A stretch of 64,000 nucleotides of DNA from Hamadaea sp. (GCF_013362815.1 NZ_JABFVK010000058.1:27111-91110); one strand, 5' to 3'; numbered from the stretch's first letter, positions 32,248-42,178 are shown. A program made the numbers and translations. Notes: generated by a model from the letters alone, not told the origin.

Positions 32248-32822
32248 TGAACGCGCGTACCTTCGGTCGCAGTCTCGGCATGATCGCCGGGGCTGCGACC
32301 GCCCTCGTCCTGGCGCTGGCCGGCTGCGGCGGCGCGCCGTCGGCCCCGGCGAACTCGCCCGCGTTCAACGACGCCGACGTGATGTTCCTCCAGATGATGG
32401 TCGCCTATCACGCTCCGGGGGAGAAGATCACCGCGCTCGCCGCTCAGCGCGCCACGCGTACCGAGGTCAAGCAGCTCGCGGCGGCGATCGAGGTGACCGA
32501 GGCGGACGAGCAGAAGAAGGTCCTGGGCTGGCTGCAGGAGTGGAATCAGCCGACCGAGCCGGCCACCGACACCGTGCTGCACGCCGACCACGGCGGGCTG
32601 CCGGGCGACGGCAAGGCCGAGGTCGCGACGCTGACCAAGACCGCTCCGGACAAGTTCGACAAGGCCTTCCTGACGATGCTGATCGGCCAGCAGCACGGGC
32701 TCGTCGAGGCCGCGCGGGCGGAGACGGCCGGTGGCGTCAATCCGGAGGTGAAAGCACTCGCCCAACGGGTCACCGACTCCCGGCGCGCTCAAGTCGCGTA
32801 CATGCTGACCCTCGCGCAATAG
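32247..32822 (+). CDS. DUF305 lipoprotein
   Basis: A protein of 191 residues. GTG 32247 overlaps the LPMO TAG, so the genes are coupled. The signal ends in a lipobox (LALAGC, Cys about 27), and the domain follows the DUF305 pattern: DVMFLQMMVAYHAPGEKI, then FLTMLIGQQHGLVEAAR. The usual HH pair is reduced to YH at the first site. DUF305 proteins bind metals, often copper, through Met and His clusters, so a copper-handling partner for the adjacent copper LPMO is attractive. That role is inference. Confidence 0.82.
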   Translation: MNARTFGRSLGMIAGAATALVLALAGCGGAPSAPANSPAFNDADVMFLQMMVAYHAPGEKITALAAQRATRTEVKQLAAAIEVTEADEQKKVLGWLQEWNQPTEPATDTVLHADHGGLPGDGKAEVATLTKTAPDKFDKAFLTMLIGQQHGLVEAARAETAGGVNPEVKALAQRVTDSRRAQVAYMLTLAQ

Positions 32823-33911
<1,089 letters not shown>

Positions 33912-33913
33912 CA

Positions 33914-34672
33914 ATGCGCATCGTCACCGATCGTGACGAGGTACGCGAGCTGCTGACCCGGCATCCGGGCCGGCACCTCCTCGCGATCGGTGACCTCGAC
34001 GACGCGTTCTGGCCGCATACGCGTTTCGTGCACGGGTGGGGCCAGACGTTGTTGCTCTACACCGGCCTGCAGACGCCGGTCGTGCTGGCCGTCGCCGATC
34101 CGCCCGCCTCGTCACTGCACACCCTGGTCGCCTCGTATCAAGCCGAGCTGCCCGACCGGTTCTACGGCCACCTTTCCGAAGAGGCTGCCGAAGCACTGCG
34201 CCCGCACTTCACTCTCGACGTGCACGGCATCCTCGCGTACATGTCGATGAAGCCGGTGACGGGCGTGGCGCGAGAAGACGTCGTGGAGATCGGGCCCGCG
34301 GACCTGCCGGAGATTCAAGCGTTGCAGCAGGCCGCGAACCCGGATGGCGGCTTCTTCGAGCCGGAGATGCTGCGTGCCGGACCGTATCTCGGCATCCGGC
34401 GCGGCGGCGAGCTGATCGCGATGGGCGGTACGCACACCTGGTCGGCCACGGAGAAGGTCGCGGTGCTGGGCAACATCGCCACGCACCCGGCGCACCGGAG
34501 GCAGGGACTGGCCGCCGCTGTGACCGCGGCCCTGTGCGCGCGGTTCGGCGGGGCGATCGACGTCGTCGGGCTGACCGTGGACGTCGCGAACACTCCGGCG
34601 ATCCGCTGTTACGCGGGGCTGGGCTTCACCGAGGACGTACGCGTCGTCGGGGCTCGCTGCGCCCGGCTCTAG
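33914..34672 (+). CDS. GNAT-family N-acetyltransferase, two-lobed
   Basis: A protein of 252 residues. ATG 33914 follows the asd stop by 2 bp. The C-terminal domain (about 120-250) has the acetyl-CoA loop: NIATHPAHRRQGLAAAVTAA near residue 190, then CYAGLGFTEDVRV. The N-terminal lobe (about 1-115) has no recognised motif beyond HPGRHLLAIGDLDDAFWPH, typical of larger GNATs. The acceptor is unknown. The tight spacing implies cotranscription with asd, though a role in aspartate metabolism is not shown. Confidence 0.85.
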   Translation: MRIVTDRDEVRELLTRHPGRHLLAIGDLDDAFWPHTRFVHGWGQTLLLYTGLQTPVVLAVADPPASSLHTLVASYQAELPDRFYGHLSEEAAEALRPHFTLDVHGILAYMSMKPVTGVAREDVVEIGPADLPEIQALQQAANPDGGFFEPEMLRAGPYLGIRRGGELIAMGGTHTWSATEKVAVLGNIATHPAHRRQGLAAAVTAALCARFGGAIDVVGLTVDVANTPAIRCYAGLGFTEDVRVVGARCARL

Positions 34673-34693
34673 CCGCGTTGTGGGCGGGCGGGT

Positions 34694-34897
34694 CTAGCCG
34701 CAGCAGCCTCCGCCGCAGCAACCGCCACCGCCACCTTGCTGGGGCGCGCCGACCTTGACGACGCTGGCGGTGGTGAGCAGCTTGACGGTGTCGTCGTGCC
34801 CTTCCGGGCAGGCGGCGGGCTGCGACGCCTCGCTCATCGGGCGCTCGACCTCGAACGTGTCGCCGCAGGAGCGGCACCGAAACTCATACCGGGGCAT
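34694..34897 (-). CDS. FmdB-type zinc ribbon protein
   Basis: A protein of 67 residues. It begins MPRYEFRCRSCGDTFEVERP, and a second pair of metal-binding residues lies in CPEGH (instead of the common C-x-x-C). The C-terminus is a Gly/Cys tail (GGGGGCCGGGCCG). FmdB proteins are small zinc ribbons of unknown role. It is convergent with the GNAT gene 21 bp away. Confidence 0.87.
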   Translation of the reverse strand: MPRYEFRCRSCGDTFEVERPMSEASQPAACPEGHDDTVKLLTTASVVKVGAPQQGGGGGCCGGGCCG

Positions 34898-34928
34898 GGC
34901 GGAATTCTATCGCCCGCCGGCCCGGCCG

Positions 34929-34982
34929 GTTGATCTTGGCGTGTTTCGGTTGCCCAGACGACATTTTCTCGCCAAGGTCAAC
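34929..34982. repeat. Element with 13-bp inverted ends
   Basis: GTTGATCTTGGCG (34929-34941) and CGCCAAGGTCAAC (34970-34982) are inverted copies with one mismatch and 28 bp between. It lies in the 100-bp gap between the FmdB start and the methyltransferase stop and could end the methyltransferase transcript. Confidence 0.65.
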
Positions 34983-34997
34983 TCGCCACCGGTGGCG

Positions 34998-35636
34998 TCA
35001 GGGGCGGCGGGCGATCAGGTAGGAGCGGCGGCTGGCGTGCTCGGCGTCCGGGTGGGGCGCTCGGTCGAACCGGCCGACCAGCTCCAACCCGGCGGCCGCC
35101 AGGGCGGCGGACTCGGCGGCCGGATCGGGGTAGTGGAAGGTCAGCTCGACCGGGTGGTCCCACCATTCGGTGAGAGTTTGGCGGCCGCCCATGGGCGTCT
35201 CGGCGTCTTCCACGTGGAAGGCGATCAACGCTTGCCCGCCCGGGCGCAGCACGCGGGCGAATTCGGCGTACGCCGTGGCTCGGGCGGCCGGATCGAGGTG
35301 GATCACGGCGTAGAGGCAGACGAGTCCGGCGATCGCACTGGACTGGATGGGCAGCGCCGTCATGTCGGCCGTGACGAAGGGCAGCGCCGTGGATCGGCGA
35401 GCGACCGAGGTCATGCCGGTCGACAGGTCCAGCCCGACGACGTCGAGTCCCCACCCCGCCAAGTACGCCGTCACGTGCCCGGGTCCGCAGCCGACGTCGA
35501 GCACCGGTCCACCGGACGTCTGCTCGGCGAAGGCGCTCAGTAGGGCGCGGTCCCACGGCTTACCGGCCAGTTCGTCACCGATCTCCGCGGCGTACCGGTC
35601 GGCGACGGCGTCGTAACTGCTGCGCGTACTCGTCAT
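34998..35636 (-). CDS. Class I SAM-dependent methyltransferase
   Basis: A protein of 212 residues. It carries the SAM motifs VLDVGCGPGHVTAYLAGWG, LDLS (acidic end), ADMTALPI and LRPGGQALIAFH, typical of UbiE-like enzymes. The substrate is unknown. ATG 35636 overlaps the stop of the XRE gene as ATGA, so it is the last gene of the ABC-permease-XRE operon. An element with inverted ends lies downstream. Confidence 0.87.
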   Translation of the reverse strand: MTSTRSSYDAVADRYAAEIGDELAGKPWDRALLSAFAEQTSGGPVLDVGCGPGHVTAYLAGWGLDVVGLDLSTGMTSVARRSTALPFVTADMTALPIQSSAIAGLVCLYAVIHLDPAARATAYAEFARVLRPGGQALIAFHVEDAETPMGGRQTLTEWWDHPVELTFHYPDPAAESAALAAAGLELVGRFDRAPHPDAEHASRRSYLIARRP

Positions 35637-35953
35637 GCGGCGCTCCCCGAAGTCGCGGCGCTCCCCGAAGTCGCAGCACTCCCCGAAGCTGCGGCGCTCC
35701 CCGAAGCAGAGCCGGAACCTAGGCGGGGGAAGGGTTCGAGGGAGAACACGACCTCGACCGGCACCTCGAAGTACTGCGCGATCCGCAACGCGAGGTGCAG
35801 GCTCGGCCGGAACTCGCCCCGTTCCAGGTAACCGACCGTCTGGTAGTGGATGCCGAGCGCGTCCGCCAGCTCCCGCCGCGAGATGCCGCGTTCGGCGCGC
35901 AGCATCGCGATGCGGTCGTAGACGACCTCGCTCGCCTTGTCGGTGCCGGTCAC
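35633..35953 (-). CDS. Small XRE-family regulator with repetitive tail
   Basis: A protein of 106 residues. The helix-turn-helix (about 10-65) reads RIAMLRAERGISRRELADAL, then GIHYQTVGYLERGEFRPSLH; the layout is that of the minimal YozG/SinR-type repressors that accompany ABC exporters. The C-terminal 28 residues are a Gly/Ser/Ala repeat encoded by the 18-bp tandem array 35639-35710. GTG 35953 was chosen by homology to that family: it starts 14 bp after the permease stop. It probably regulates this operon. Confidence 0.85.
   Translation of the reverse strand: MTGTDKASEVVYDRIAMLRAERGISRRELADALGIHYQTVGYLERGEFRPSLHLALRIAQYFEVPVEVVFSLEPFPRLGSGSASGSAAASGSAATSGSAATSGSAA
35639..35710 (-). repeat. 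18-bp in-frame tandem repeat, 4 copies
   Basis: Plus-strand units GGCGCTCCCCGAAGTCGC start at 35639, 35657, 35675 and 35693; the first two are identical. On the minus strand they encode (A/T)SGSAA-type repeats ending the XRE protein. The array stops at the coupled methyltransferase start. Confidence 0.92.
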
Positions 35954-35967
35954 ACTTCCCCCGCCCT

Positions 35968-36822
35968 TCAGCGGACTCGCTGCATCGCCCGGGTCCGGCG
36001 GGCCTCGACGGCCGAGCCGGACTCGCGGCGTGCCATCCGGCGCAGCACGATCGGCGCGACGATCAGCCCGAACGCCGCCCAGGCGCCGAGGACCCCGACC
36101 GTCTCCAGGTGCCGCCACGAACCCCCGAACTCCACCGCCGCCATGCTGTCCGGCAGCAGCGCCGACCGCATCCCGAGGCCGAGCCAGTAGATCGGGAAGA
36201 CTTGCGCGACCCACTGCAACCACGTCGGGAAGTTGGTGATGGGGTAGAAGATCCCGGAGGTCGCGATCAATCCCATGATGGGCAGCATGATCAGGCCCAT
36301 GTTCTGCGGGTTCGACAGCATGGAACCGAAGATCGCGCCGATCGGCATCGTCGCCACGAGACCCAGCAGGACGACCCAGATCAGGGTGAACCAGGTGTGC
36401 CAGCCCGACAGCGACAGCCCGTCGAGCAGGAACGTCGCCGGAATGAGCTGGATCGCCAGGCTCAGCAAGGTGATCCCGGTGACCGTGACGATCTTGCCGA
36501 TCAGGTAGCCGAGCATCCCGTTGGGCACTGCCTTGGCCCGGAGCAGGGTGCCGTCCTCACGCTCGATCGTCAATGACGCCGCGATCGTCACCAGGCCACC
36601 GAATGCGATGCCCATCCCGAGCGCGCTGGGGAGCGTACGCGAGCCCAGGGAGAAGCTGGTCCCCGGAACGGTCGCGCCCCGCATGAAGAACATCGTGATC
36701 AGCAGCGCCAGCGCGGGGAAGAAGTAGGTCCACAGGTCCTGCGGATTGGTGAAGGTGTGCTTCAGCTCGCGCTGTCCGCGGGCCACGCCCGCCCGGACGG
36801 CGCTCATCAAGGTGTTGTTCAC
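35968..36822 (-). CDS. ABC-2 type exporter permease
   Basis: A protein of 284 residues. GTG 36822 overlaps the ATPase stop (GTGA). Six hydrophobic helices are predicted, in the ABC-2 layout with FFPALALLITMFFM, the loop TIEREDGTLLRAKAVP (typical of ABC-2 permeases) and ATSGIFYPI after helix 5. It works with the ATPase to export an unknown drug, lipid or antibiotic. Confidence 0.9.
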   Translation of the reverse strand: MNNTLMSAVRAGVARGQRELKHTFTNPQDLWTYFFPALALLITMFFMRGATVPGTSFSLGSRTLPSALGMGIAFGGLVTIAASLTIEREDGTLLRAKAVPNGMLGYLIGKIVTVTGITLLSLAIQLIPATFLLDGLSLSGWHTWFTLIWVVLLGLVATMPIGAIFGSMLSNPQNMGLIMLPIMGLIATSGIFYPITNFPTWLQWVAQVFPIYWLGLGMRSALLPDSMAAVEFGGSWRHLETVGVLGAWAAFGLIVAPIVLRRMARRESGSAVEARRTRAMQRVR

Positions 36823-37742
36823 GCGGGCACCTTCTCGAAGGCGGAGGGGAGGGACGTGGTCTGCCCCGACTCGTGCGCCACCACCAAGGCCATGTAGGTG
36901 TCTTCGAGGCTGGCGCGGCGTACTTCGAGGTGGGTGACGGCCGAACCGTGCTGGTCCAGGAGCTTGTGCACGAACTCGGTGGCGTCCTCGGCGGAGTGGA
37001 CGAACCGCTCGCCGTCGACGCTCCACCGCACCTCGGCCGCGCTCGGAATCCGGCGGGCCAGCTCGTCGGCCGAGCCGTCGGCGATGATGGTGCCGCCGGC
37101 CAGGATCAGAATGCGGTCGGCGAGCTTCTCGGCCTCGTCGAGGTCGTGCGTCGTCAGCAGGATCGTGGTCTGATCGATGTCGGACAGCCGGTGCACGAGC
37201 TCGTGGAACTCGCGCCGCGCGTGTGGGTCGAAGCCGGCCGTCGGCTCGTCCAGGAACAGCAACTCGGGCCGCCCCACGATGCCGATCGCCACGTCCAGGC
37301 GGCGGCGCTGCCCGCCGGACAGCTGCGACACCCGCTTCGCGGCATGCTCGGTCAGGCCCACGGTCGCGATCAGCTCGTCGGTGTCCCACACCGGACGTTC
37401 CTTCGACGCGTACGCCGTGTAGTACATCCGAAGATGTGCGAGGAGTTCCCCCACCCGCCATTTGCCGTGATCCCGCCAGCTCTGCAGGACGATGCCGAGC
37501 CGGGCGCGCCAGTCCTCGCTGCCGCGGGCCGGGTCGACGCCGAGGACCCGGACGTCGCCCGCCGAGCGCATCCGGAAGCCCTCGAGGATCTCGATCGTCG
37601 TCGTCTTGCCGGCGCCGTTCGGGCCGAGCAGGGCGACGACTTCGCCGGGGCTGGCCGTGAAGGTCACCCCCCGCAGGACGTCGGTCGTCCCGTAGCGCAT
37701 CCGGAGATCGGTGACCTCCAGGGCGTACTGCGAGTCAGTCAC
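36819..37742 (-). CDS. ABC transporter ATP-binding protein, DrrA/CcmA type
   Basis: A protein of 307 residues. Walker A LLGPNGAGKTTTIEIL (about 39), Q-loop VLQSWRDHGKW, signature LSGGQRRRLDVA, Walker B ELLFLDEPTAGFDP and the switch TTHDLDEAEKLADRILIL are all present. The C-terminal 80 residues match the extra domain of antibiotic-type ABC-2 ATPases. GTG 37742 was chosen because GGGGAGGCGG precedes it. It forms an operon with the permease, XRE and methyltransferase genes by overlaps and short gaps. Confidence 0.94.
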   Translation of the reverse strand: MTDSQYALEVTDLRMRYGTTDVLRGVTFTASPGEVVALLGPNGAGKTTTIEILEGFRMRSAGDVRVLGVDPARGSEDWRARLGIVLQSWRDHGKWRVGELLAHLRMYYTAYASKERPVWDTDELIATVGLTEHAAKRVSQLSGGQRRRLDVAIGIVGRPELLFLDEPTAGFDPHARREFHELVHRLSDIDQTTILLTTHDLDEAEKLADRILILAGGTIIADGSADELARRIPSAAEVRWSVDGERFVHSAEDATEFVHKLLDQHGSAVTHLEVRRASLEDTYMALVVAHESGQTTSLPSAFEKVPA

Positions 37743-37839
37743 AGCTCCGCCTCCCCATCTGATGTCTGCGACCGAAGATAGCACTTATGCTACTTCCGAG
37801 CGCAAGACTGTTATCGGGTAGACGACGCCTGATACGCGG

Positions 37840-38226
37840 TCAGACGACCGCGGGTTCGTCTCGCTGCTGCTGGACGTGTTCCTCGATCGTCGCCATGAGC
37901 CCGGCCAGGCTCAGCGGCCGGAGCATCGTGACCGCGCCGGACAGCCGCTCCGTCACGGCGTCGGCGGCGTCCGGCATCGGGGCGATGACGATGGTCATGG
38001 AGGACTTCGGCAGCAGTCGCTGGATCGCCGCCTCCTGGCCGGGCAGCAGATCGGCCTCGGCGACGAGGACGTCCGGCTGGGTCGACAGCATGCTGCGGAG
38101 CTGCGTCGGGCTCGTCGTGGAGATGGTCTCGTAGCCGGCGTTGCGCAGAATCCGGCGCAACGTGACGAGTAGCCGCCGATTGCGTTCGGCGATCAGTACG
38201 CGGGGCGCCACATTCGTGGGGTGCAT
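37840..38226 (-). CDS. Degenerate receiver-like protein
   Basis: A protein of 128 residues with the length and pattern of a stand-alone CheY-like receiver: VLIAERNRRLLVTLRRILRN, then LVAEADLLPGQEA, IVIAPMP and PLSLAGLM near the C-terminus. The Asp expected four residues before the Pro of LPG is Ala, and the acidic pair at the end of strand 1 is A-E, so phosphorylation is doubtful. It is separate from the downstream ABC operon by 97 bp and from the upstream histidine kinase by 94 bp. Confidence 0.65.
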   Translation of the reverse strand: MHPTNVAPRVLIAERNRRLLVTLRRILRNAGYETISTTSPTQLRSMLSTQPDVLVAEADLLPGQEAAIQRLLPKSSMTIVIAPMPDAADAVTERLSGAVTMLRPLSLAGLMATIEEHVQQQRDEPAVV

Positions 38227-38320
38227 GGCCGATCATGCCTCCGGTCGGGATGGACGGCAGTGGACTCGTCCACGAATACGGACCCGGGACTCCACCGGGT
38301 CACTGCCGATCACTGCGGAT

Positions 38321-39580
38321 TCAGGCCGGCAGGTCGATCCGGGCGACCGCGCCGCCACCCGGGTCGGTCGCCACCGACAACCGGCCGCGGTGGAGGCGTA
38401 CCGCCCAGTCGGCGATGCTCAGGCCGAGCCCGGAACTGCCGGGGGCGGTGCTGGTGAACCGGTCGAACGCGGGCGCTCTGGGACTCAGTCCGGGCCCGTG
38501 ATCGCGGATGACGACTTCCCCGGCGCGTACGCGTACCAGCAGATCTGCGCCGTGTCCGGCGACGGCGCCGTGGCGTACCGCATTCTCGACCAGATTGCGC
38601 ACCGCCATGCGCAAGATGGCCGGGTCGCCGTCGCAGACCACGGTCTCGAGATCGAGATCGACCGACCGCGCGGCCGCCGCCGTGTCCTCGACCACCTCGG
38701 CGACCAGTTGGTCCAGGCGGAACCGCTCTGACCGGAGCTCGCGCGTGCCCGCGATCATGCGGGCCCGGGTGAGCAGTGTCTCGACCGAGTTCGTCATGCG
38801 CTCGGCCGAGCGGATGACCTTGCGTAACGCCCCCGGCTGATGGTCGGTGTCGACGAGCGCGGCCTCGGCGGCGACGCGGATGGTCGTGAGGGGAGTACGC
38901 AGCTCGTGGGCGGCGTCGGCGAGGAAGCGCTCCTGCTGGTCGAGGGCGGCTCCGGCGATCCGGGTGCTGCGCCGGGCGAGCAGGTACGCCCCGGCGCTGG
39001 CCAGCAGCACGAAGCCGATGCCGCCGCCGATCAGCGTCAAGGCGAGCCGGGTGTGGGCGGCCTCGGAGTCCTGGGCGTCGATGGTGACCACGACCGATCC
39101 GGCGGGCCGGCCCGCGCTCTCGACGGCGAAGGCCACCGCGAGCAACTGCTGCGTGGTGCCGTCGGTAGCGGTCGCCTTGGCCACCACGCTCTGGTTGCCC
39201 GAGATGCTCGCCCAGGCGGCCGGTTCGAGGCGGCGCAACGGCACGAGCTGCGTCCGGCCGGGTCGGGCCAGCGCCGGGCCGAGCGCGTCACCCCGGCGTT
39301 CGAAGACGTAGACGCCGGTCGCCCGATCGCCGATGGCGTCGGCGACGCCGGTCAGCCGCAGCGTGCCGGCCTCCCGGTAGATCAGCGAGAGCACCGCGCT
39401 GCTCGTGATGCGCAGATCCGCCAGCAGCGCCTGTTCGCGCTGGTGGCCGTCCACCTGAATACCCGCGAACGCCATCCCCGTGACCCCGGTGAGCGTGATC
39501 GCGGTGAAGACGGCGATGAGGCGTACGCGCAGCCCCCGCAACCGGTCGGCGGTGGTCAGCCGATGGCGGCCGTTATTCAT
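38321..39580 (-). CDS. Sensor histidine kinase
   Basis: A protein of 419 residues. Two membrane segments (about 15-38 and 190-212) flank an extracellular sensor of about 150 residues. The H box is FLADAAHELRTPLTTIR (phospho-acceptor His), the N box NLVENAVRHG, G1 DHGPGLSP and G2 SSGLGLSIA. The start ATG 39580 overlaps the response-regulator stop by 8 bp. There is no typical HAMP signature. The signal is not known. Confidence 0.92.
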   Translation of the reverse strand: MNNGRHRLTTADRLRGLRVRLIAVFTAITLTGVTGMAFAGIQVDGHQREQALLADLRITSSAVLSLIYREAGTLRLTGVADAIGDRATGVYVFERRGDALGPALARPGRTQLVPLRRLEPAAWASISGNQSVVAKATATDGTTQQLLAVAFAVESAGRPAGSVVVTIDAQDSEAAHTRLALTLIGGGIGFVLLASAGAYLLARRSTRIAGAALDQQERFLADAAHELRTPLTTIRVAAEAALVDTDHQPGALRKVIRSAERMTNSVETLLTRARMIAGTRELRSERFRLDQLVAEVVEDTAAAARSVDLDLETVVCDGDPAILRMAVRNLVENAVRHGAVAGHGADLLVRVRAGEVVIRDHGPGLSPRAPAFDRFTSTAPGSSGLGLSIADWAVRLHRGRLSVATDPGGGAVARIDLPA

Positions 39581-40235
39581 CGCCGATCCGATAACCGGTG
39601 CCGCGCACAGTGTGGATCAGCGTCGGCGGGCCGAGCTTCCGGCGCAACTGCGTGATGACCACGTCCACCACATTGGACAAAGGATCGGCGAGCTCGTCCC
39701 AGCAGTGCTCCCGCAGGTCGGCCCGGGTGACTGCGGCGGGCGCGCGGCTCATCAGCTGCTCCAGGACCGCGAACTCCTTGGGGGTGAGCAGCTGCAGCAC
39801 GCCCGCTCGGCGTACCTCGTGCCGGGCGCAGTCGAGCTCCAGATCGGACACCCGGAGCACCGGCGGCAGCATGGCCGTGCTGCGGCGGCACAGCGCGCGT
39901 ACCCGCATCACCAGTTCGGCGGCGGCGAACGGCTTCGCGAGGTAGTCGTCGGCGCCCGCCTCGAAGCCGCGTACGCGTTCGTCGATCTCGCTCAGGGCGG
40001 TCAGCATCAGCGCCGGAACCCGGATGCCGCGGTCTCGCAGCCGGTGCAGATGGCGGGCGGAGTCGCCGTCGGGCAGCATCCGGTCCAGCACCACACAGTC
40101 GTATGCGTTGACGCTGAGCGCGAGGTCCGCCTGCGGCCAGTCACCGGCGTGGTCGACGGCGAGCCCGCCGGCCCGCAGGGCGGCCACCGCCGCCTCGCGC
40201 AGGTCCCGGTCATCCTCGACGACGAGTACGCGCAT
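39573..40235 (-). CDS. OmpR-family response regulator
   Basis: A protein of 220 residues. The receiver has VLVVEDDRDLREAAV, the phospho-acceptor in CVVLDRMLPDG (about Asp51), and the conserved AKPF Lys. The C-terminal winged helix ends TVRGTGYRI. ATG 40235 was preferred over an upstream start 17 codons earlier because it begins the receiver directly. It is the first gene of the two-component operon and reads divergently from the binding-protein gene. Confidence 0.94.
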   Translation of the reverse strand: MRVLVVEDDRDLREAAVAALRAGGLAVDHAGDWPQADLALSVNAYDCVVLDRMLPDGDSARHLHRLRDRGIRVPALMLTALSEIDERVRGFEAGADDYLAKPFAAAELVMRVRALCRRSTAMLPPVLRVSDLELDCARHEVRRAGVLQLLTPKEFAVLEQLMSRAPAAVTRADLREHCWDELADPLSNVVDVVITQLRRKLGPPTLIHTVRGTGYRIGDE

Positions 40236-40356
40236 GAGCCAGAAGTATTCCGACAGAACCCCGGCTGTGCCAGATCCGTATTCCACTTTGGTGCATTCTT
40301 GACCGCGTACGCGGTGAGGCGTCGCTCGTACGGCGGGCTGGCGGGCTGGAGGATCG

Positions 40357-41526
40357 ATGGGTGCAGCGCGGCGGCGGGCCGTGGCGGCGGTGGTGGCGGC
40401 GGCAGTGCTTTCGGCGGCGGTGCTGAGCGCCGGTGGGTGTACGCAGGCCCCGTCGCGGCTGGTCGAGGACGCGGGCGGCTGCGGTTACAAGATCGCCTTC
40501 TTCGGCGCGCTGTCGGGCGGCAACGCCAACCTCGGCCGCCACCCCCATGACGGCGTACGCCTCGCAGTCGACCAGTACAACGCAGTGAACACCGCTTGCC
40601 CGGTGGAGCTGTCCGATTTCGACTCGCAGGGCGACGAGAAACTCGCGCCCGACGTGGCCCAGCGGGTGGCCGACGATCCCCGCATCCTCGGGGTCGTCGG
40701 GCCGCAGTTCTCCGGCGAGGCGGAGGCGGCCGTCCCCGTTCTCGACCAGTACGGCGTCACCGCGATCACGGCCACCGCCACCCGGCCGGCCCTGGCCGAA
40801 CAGGGCTGGAAGGTGTTCCACCGCGCGATCGGCAGCGACGCCGAGCAGGGCCCGGCCGCCGCGCGGTACATCAAGCGGGTGCTGAACTCGCGCCGGGTGA
40901 TCGTCATCGACGACGCCTCGGCGTATGGGAAGGGGCTCTCCGACGAGGTACGCCGAGTGCTCGCCGGCGTGATCGTGAAGAGTCTGTCGGTCCGGGTGAA
41001 GCAGACCGACTTCGGCCGGGAGGTGGCCGACATCGCCGCGAGCCAAGCCGATGCCGTGTTCTACGGCGGCTACTACGCCGAGGCGGGTCCGTTGCTGAAA
41101 CAGTTGCGCCAGTCCGGCGTACGCGCGGCTTTCGTGGCCGCCGACGGAGTGAAGGATCCGGGACTGGTCGAAGGAGCGGGGGTGGACGCCGCCGAGGGGG
41201 CGATCTTCACCTGCCCCTGTGTGCCGCTGGACCGGATCAAGGGGGACTTCCTCGCGGAGTTCCGGGCGAAGTACCACCGGGAACCCGGCACGTACGCCGC
41301 CGAGGCGTACGACGCGGCCAACATCCTGCTGGCCGGCATCAACGCGGGCAACCACACCCGGCCGTCCCTACTGGCCTATGTGGACTCCTATGTCGGGACC
41401 GGCGTCACCAAGTCCTTCAAATTCGACGACCGCGGTGAGATCGCCAGCTCGTCGGTCGCCATCTGGGCGTACCGGGTGGTCGACGGGCGGATCGTCGCTG
41501 ATCAGCTCGTCCAGGAAGACCCCTAG
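40357..41526 (+). CDS. LivJ-type periplasmic-binding lipoprotein
   Basis: A protein of 389 residues. The signal peptide ends in a lipobox (LSAGGC, Cys about 28). The receptor-like fold (about 45-385) contains IAFFGALSGGNANLG, GVVGPQFSGEAEAAVP and FVAADGVKDP in the order of branched-chain amino acid binding proteins. The expected permease and ATPase genes (livHMGF) are not downstream, so it may be an orphan receptor. The divergent two-component system is a plausible sensor partner, which is inference from position. Confidence 0.88.
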   Translation: MGAARRRAVAAVVAAAVLSAAVLSAGGCTQAPSRLVEDAGGCGYKIAFFGALSGGNANLGRHPHDGVRLAVDQYNAVNTACPVELSDFDSQGDEKLAPDVAQRVADDPRILGVVGPQFSGEAEAAVPVLDQYGVTAITATATRPALAEQGWKVFHRAIGSDAEQGPAAARYIKRVLNSRRVIVIDDASAYGKGLSDEVRRVLAGVIVKSLSVRVKQTDFGREVADIAASQADAVFYGGYYAEAGPLLKQLRQSGVRAAFVAADGVKDPGLVEGAGVDAAEGAIFTCPCVPLDRIKGDFLAEFRAKYHREPGTYAAEAYDAANILLAGINAGNHTRPSLLAYVDSYVGTGVTKSFKFDDRGEIASSSVAIWAYRVVDGRIVADQLVQEDP

Positions 41527-41582
41527 ACAATCACGCGTGTCACTTCATGGAATCCTCATCCCGATCGGCGCAGGATTCGGGC

Positions 41583-42131
41583 ATGGAGGAGACACGGGCG
41601 GCCAGCATCCTCGACGACCTGTACGACGCGCACGCGGCAGTCCTGATCGGCTACCTCGCCGGCCAGCTCGGCGGCGACCGAGGCAAGGCCGAGGACCTCG
41701 CGCAGGAGACGCTGCTGCGGGCCTGGCGCAACGCCGGACAGCTGGACCTGGCGCGGGGATTGGCCCGGGGCTGGCTGTTCCGGGTGGCGCGCAATCTCGT
41801 CATCGACGCCCGGCGGGCGCAGTCGGCCCGGCCCGCCGAGGTCGGCGTCGACTCCGGCTGGGAGCCGGTCGACGTCGTCGACGAGACCGAAGAGATGATC
41901 ACCGCGATGGCGGTACGGGCGGCGGTGCGGGAACTCAGCCGCGACCACCGGGCCGTCATCGTGCATCTCTACCTGCGCGGATTCACTGCCGTGGAGACGG
42001 CCCGGGCGTTGGGGATTCCGCTCGGGACGGTGAAGTCGCGCGCCCACCACGCGCTGCGAAAGCTGCGCCAGGTGCTGGAGGACCGCACCACGGTGGGTAC
42101 GCCGGCCCGGCCCTCGCCGGTCGGGCGGTAG
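41583..42131 (+). CDS. ECF sigma factor
   Basis: A protein of 182 residues. Region 2 holds DLYDAHAAVLIGYLAGQLGG and then AEDLAQETLLRAWRN, and region 4 VIVHLYLRGFTAVETARALG, then IPLGTVKSRAHHALRKLRQ. The layout is that of the SigL/SigK-like ECF group. ATG 41583 is preferred, with AGGA 8 nt upstream; ATG 41547 is possible. No anti-sigma gene follows: the next gene is on the opposite strand, so it is an orphan sigma. A strong hairpin begins 3 bp after the stop. Confidence 0.9.
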   Translation: MEETRAASILDDLYDAHAAVLIGYLAGQLGGDRGKAEDLAQETLLRAWRNAGQLDLARGLARGWLFRVARNLVIDARRAQSARPAEVGVDSGWEPVDVVDETEEMITAMAVRAAVRELSRDHRAVIVHLYLRGFTAVETARALGIPLGTVKSRAHHALRKLRQVLEDRTTVGTPARPSPVGR

Positions 42132-42133
42132 GC

Positions 42134-42178
42134 GCGCGGGGCCCGGCACTGCTTCCGCCGAGCGGCCGGGTCCCGCGC
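42134..42178 (+). terminator. Intrinsic terminator-like hairpin of the ECF sigma gene
   Basis: A stem of 14 bp with one G-U pair (GCGCGGGGCCCGGC 42134-42147 with GCCGGGTCCCGCGC 42165-42178) and a 17-nt loop, followed by TTTCC. It may also act for the convergent gene at 42202. Confidence 0.7.
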
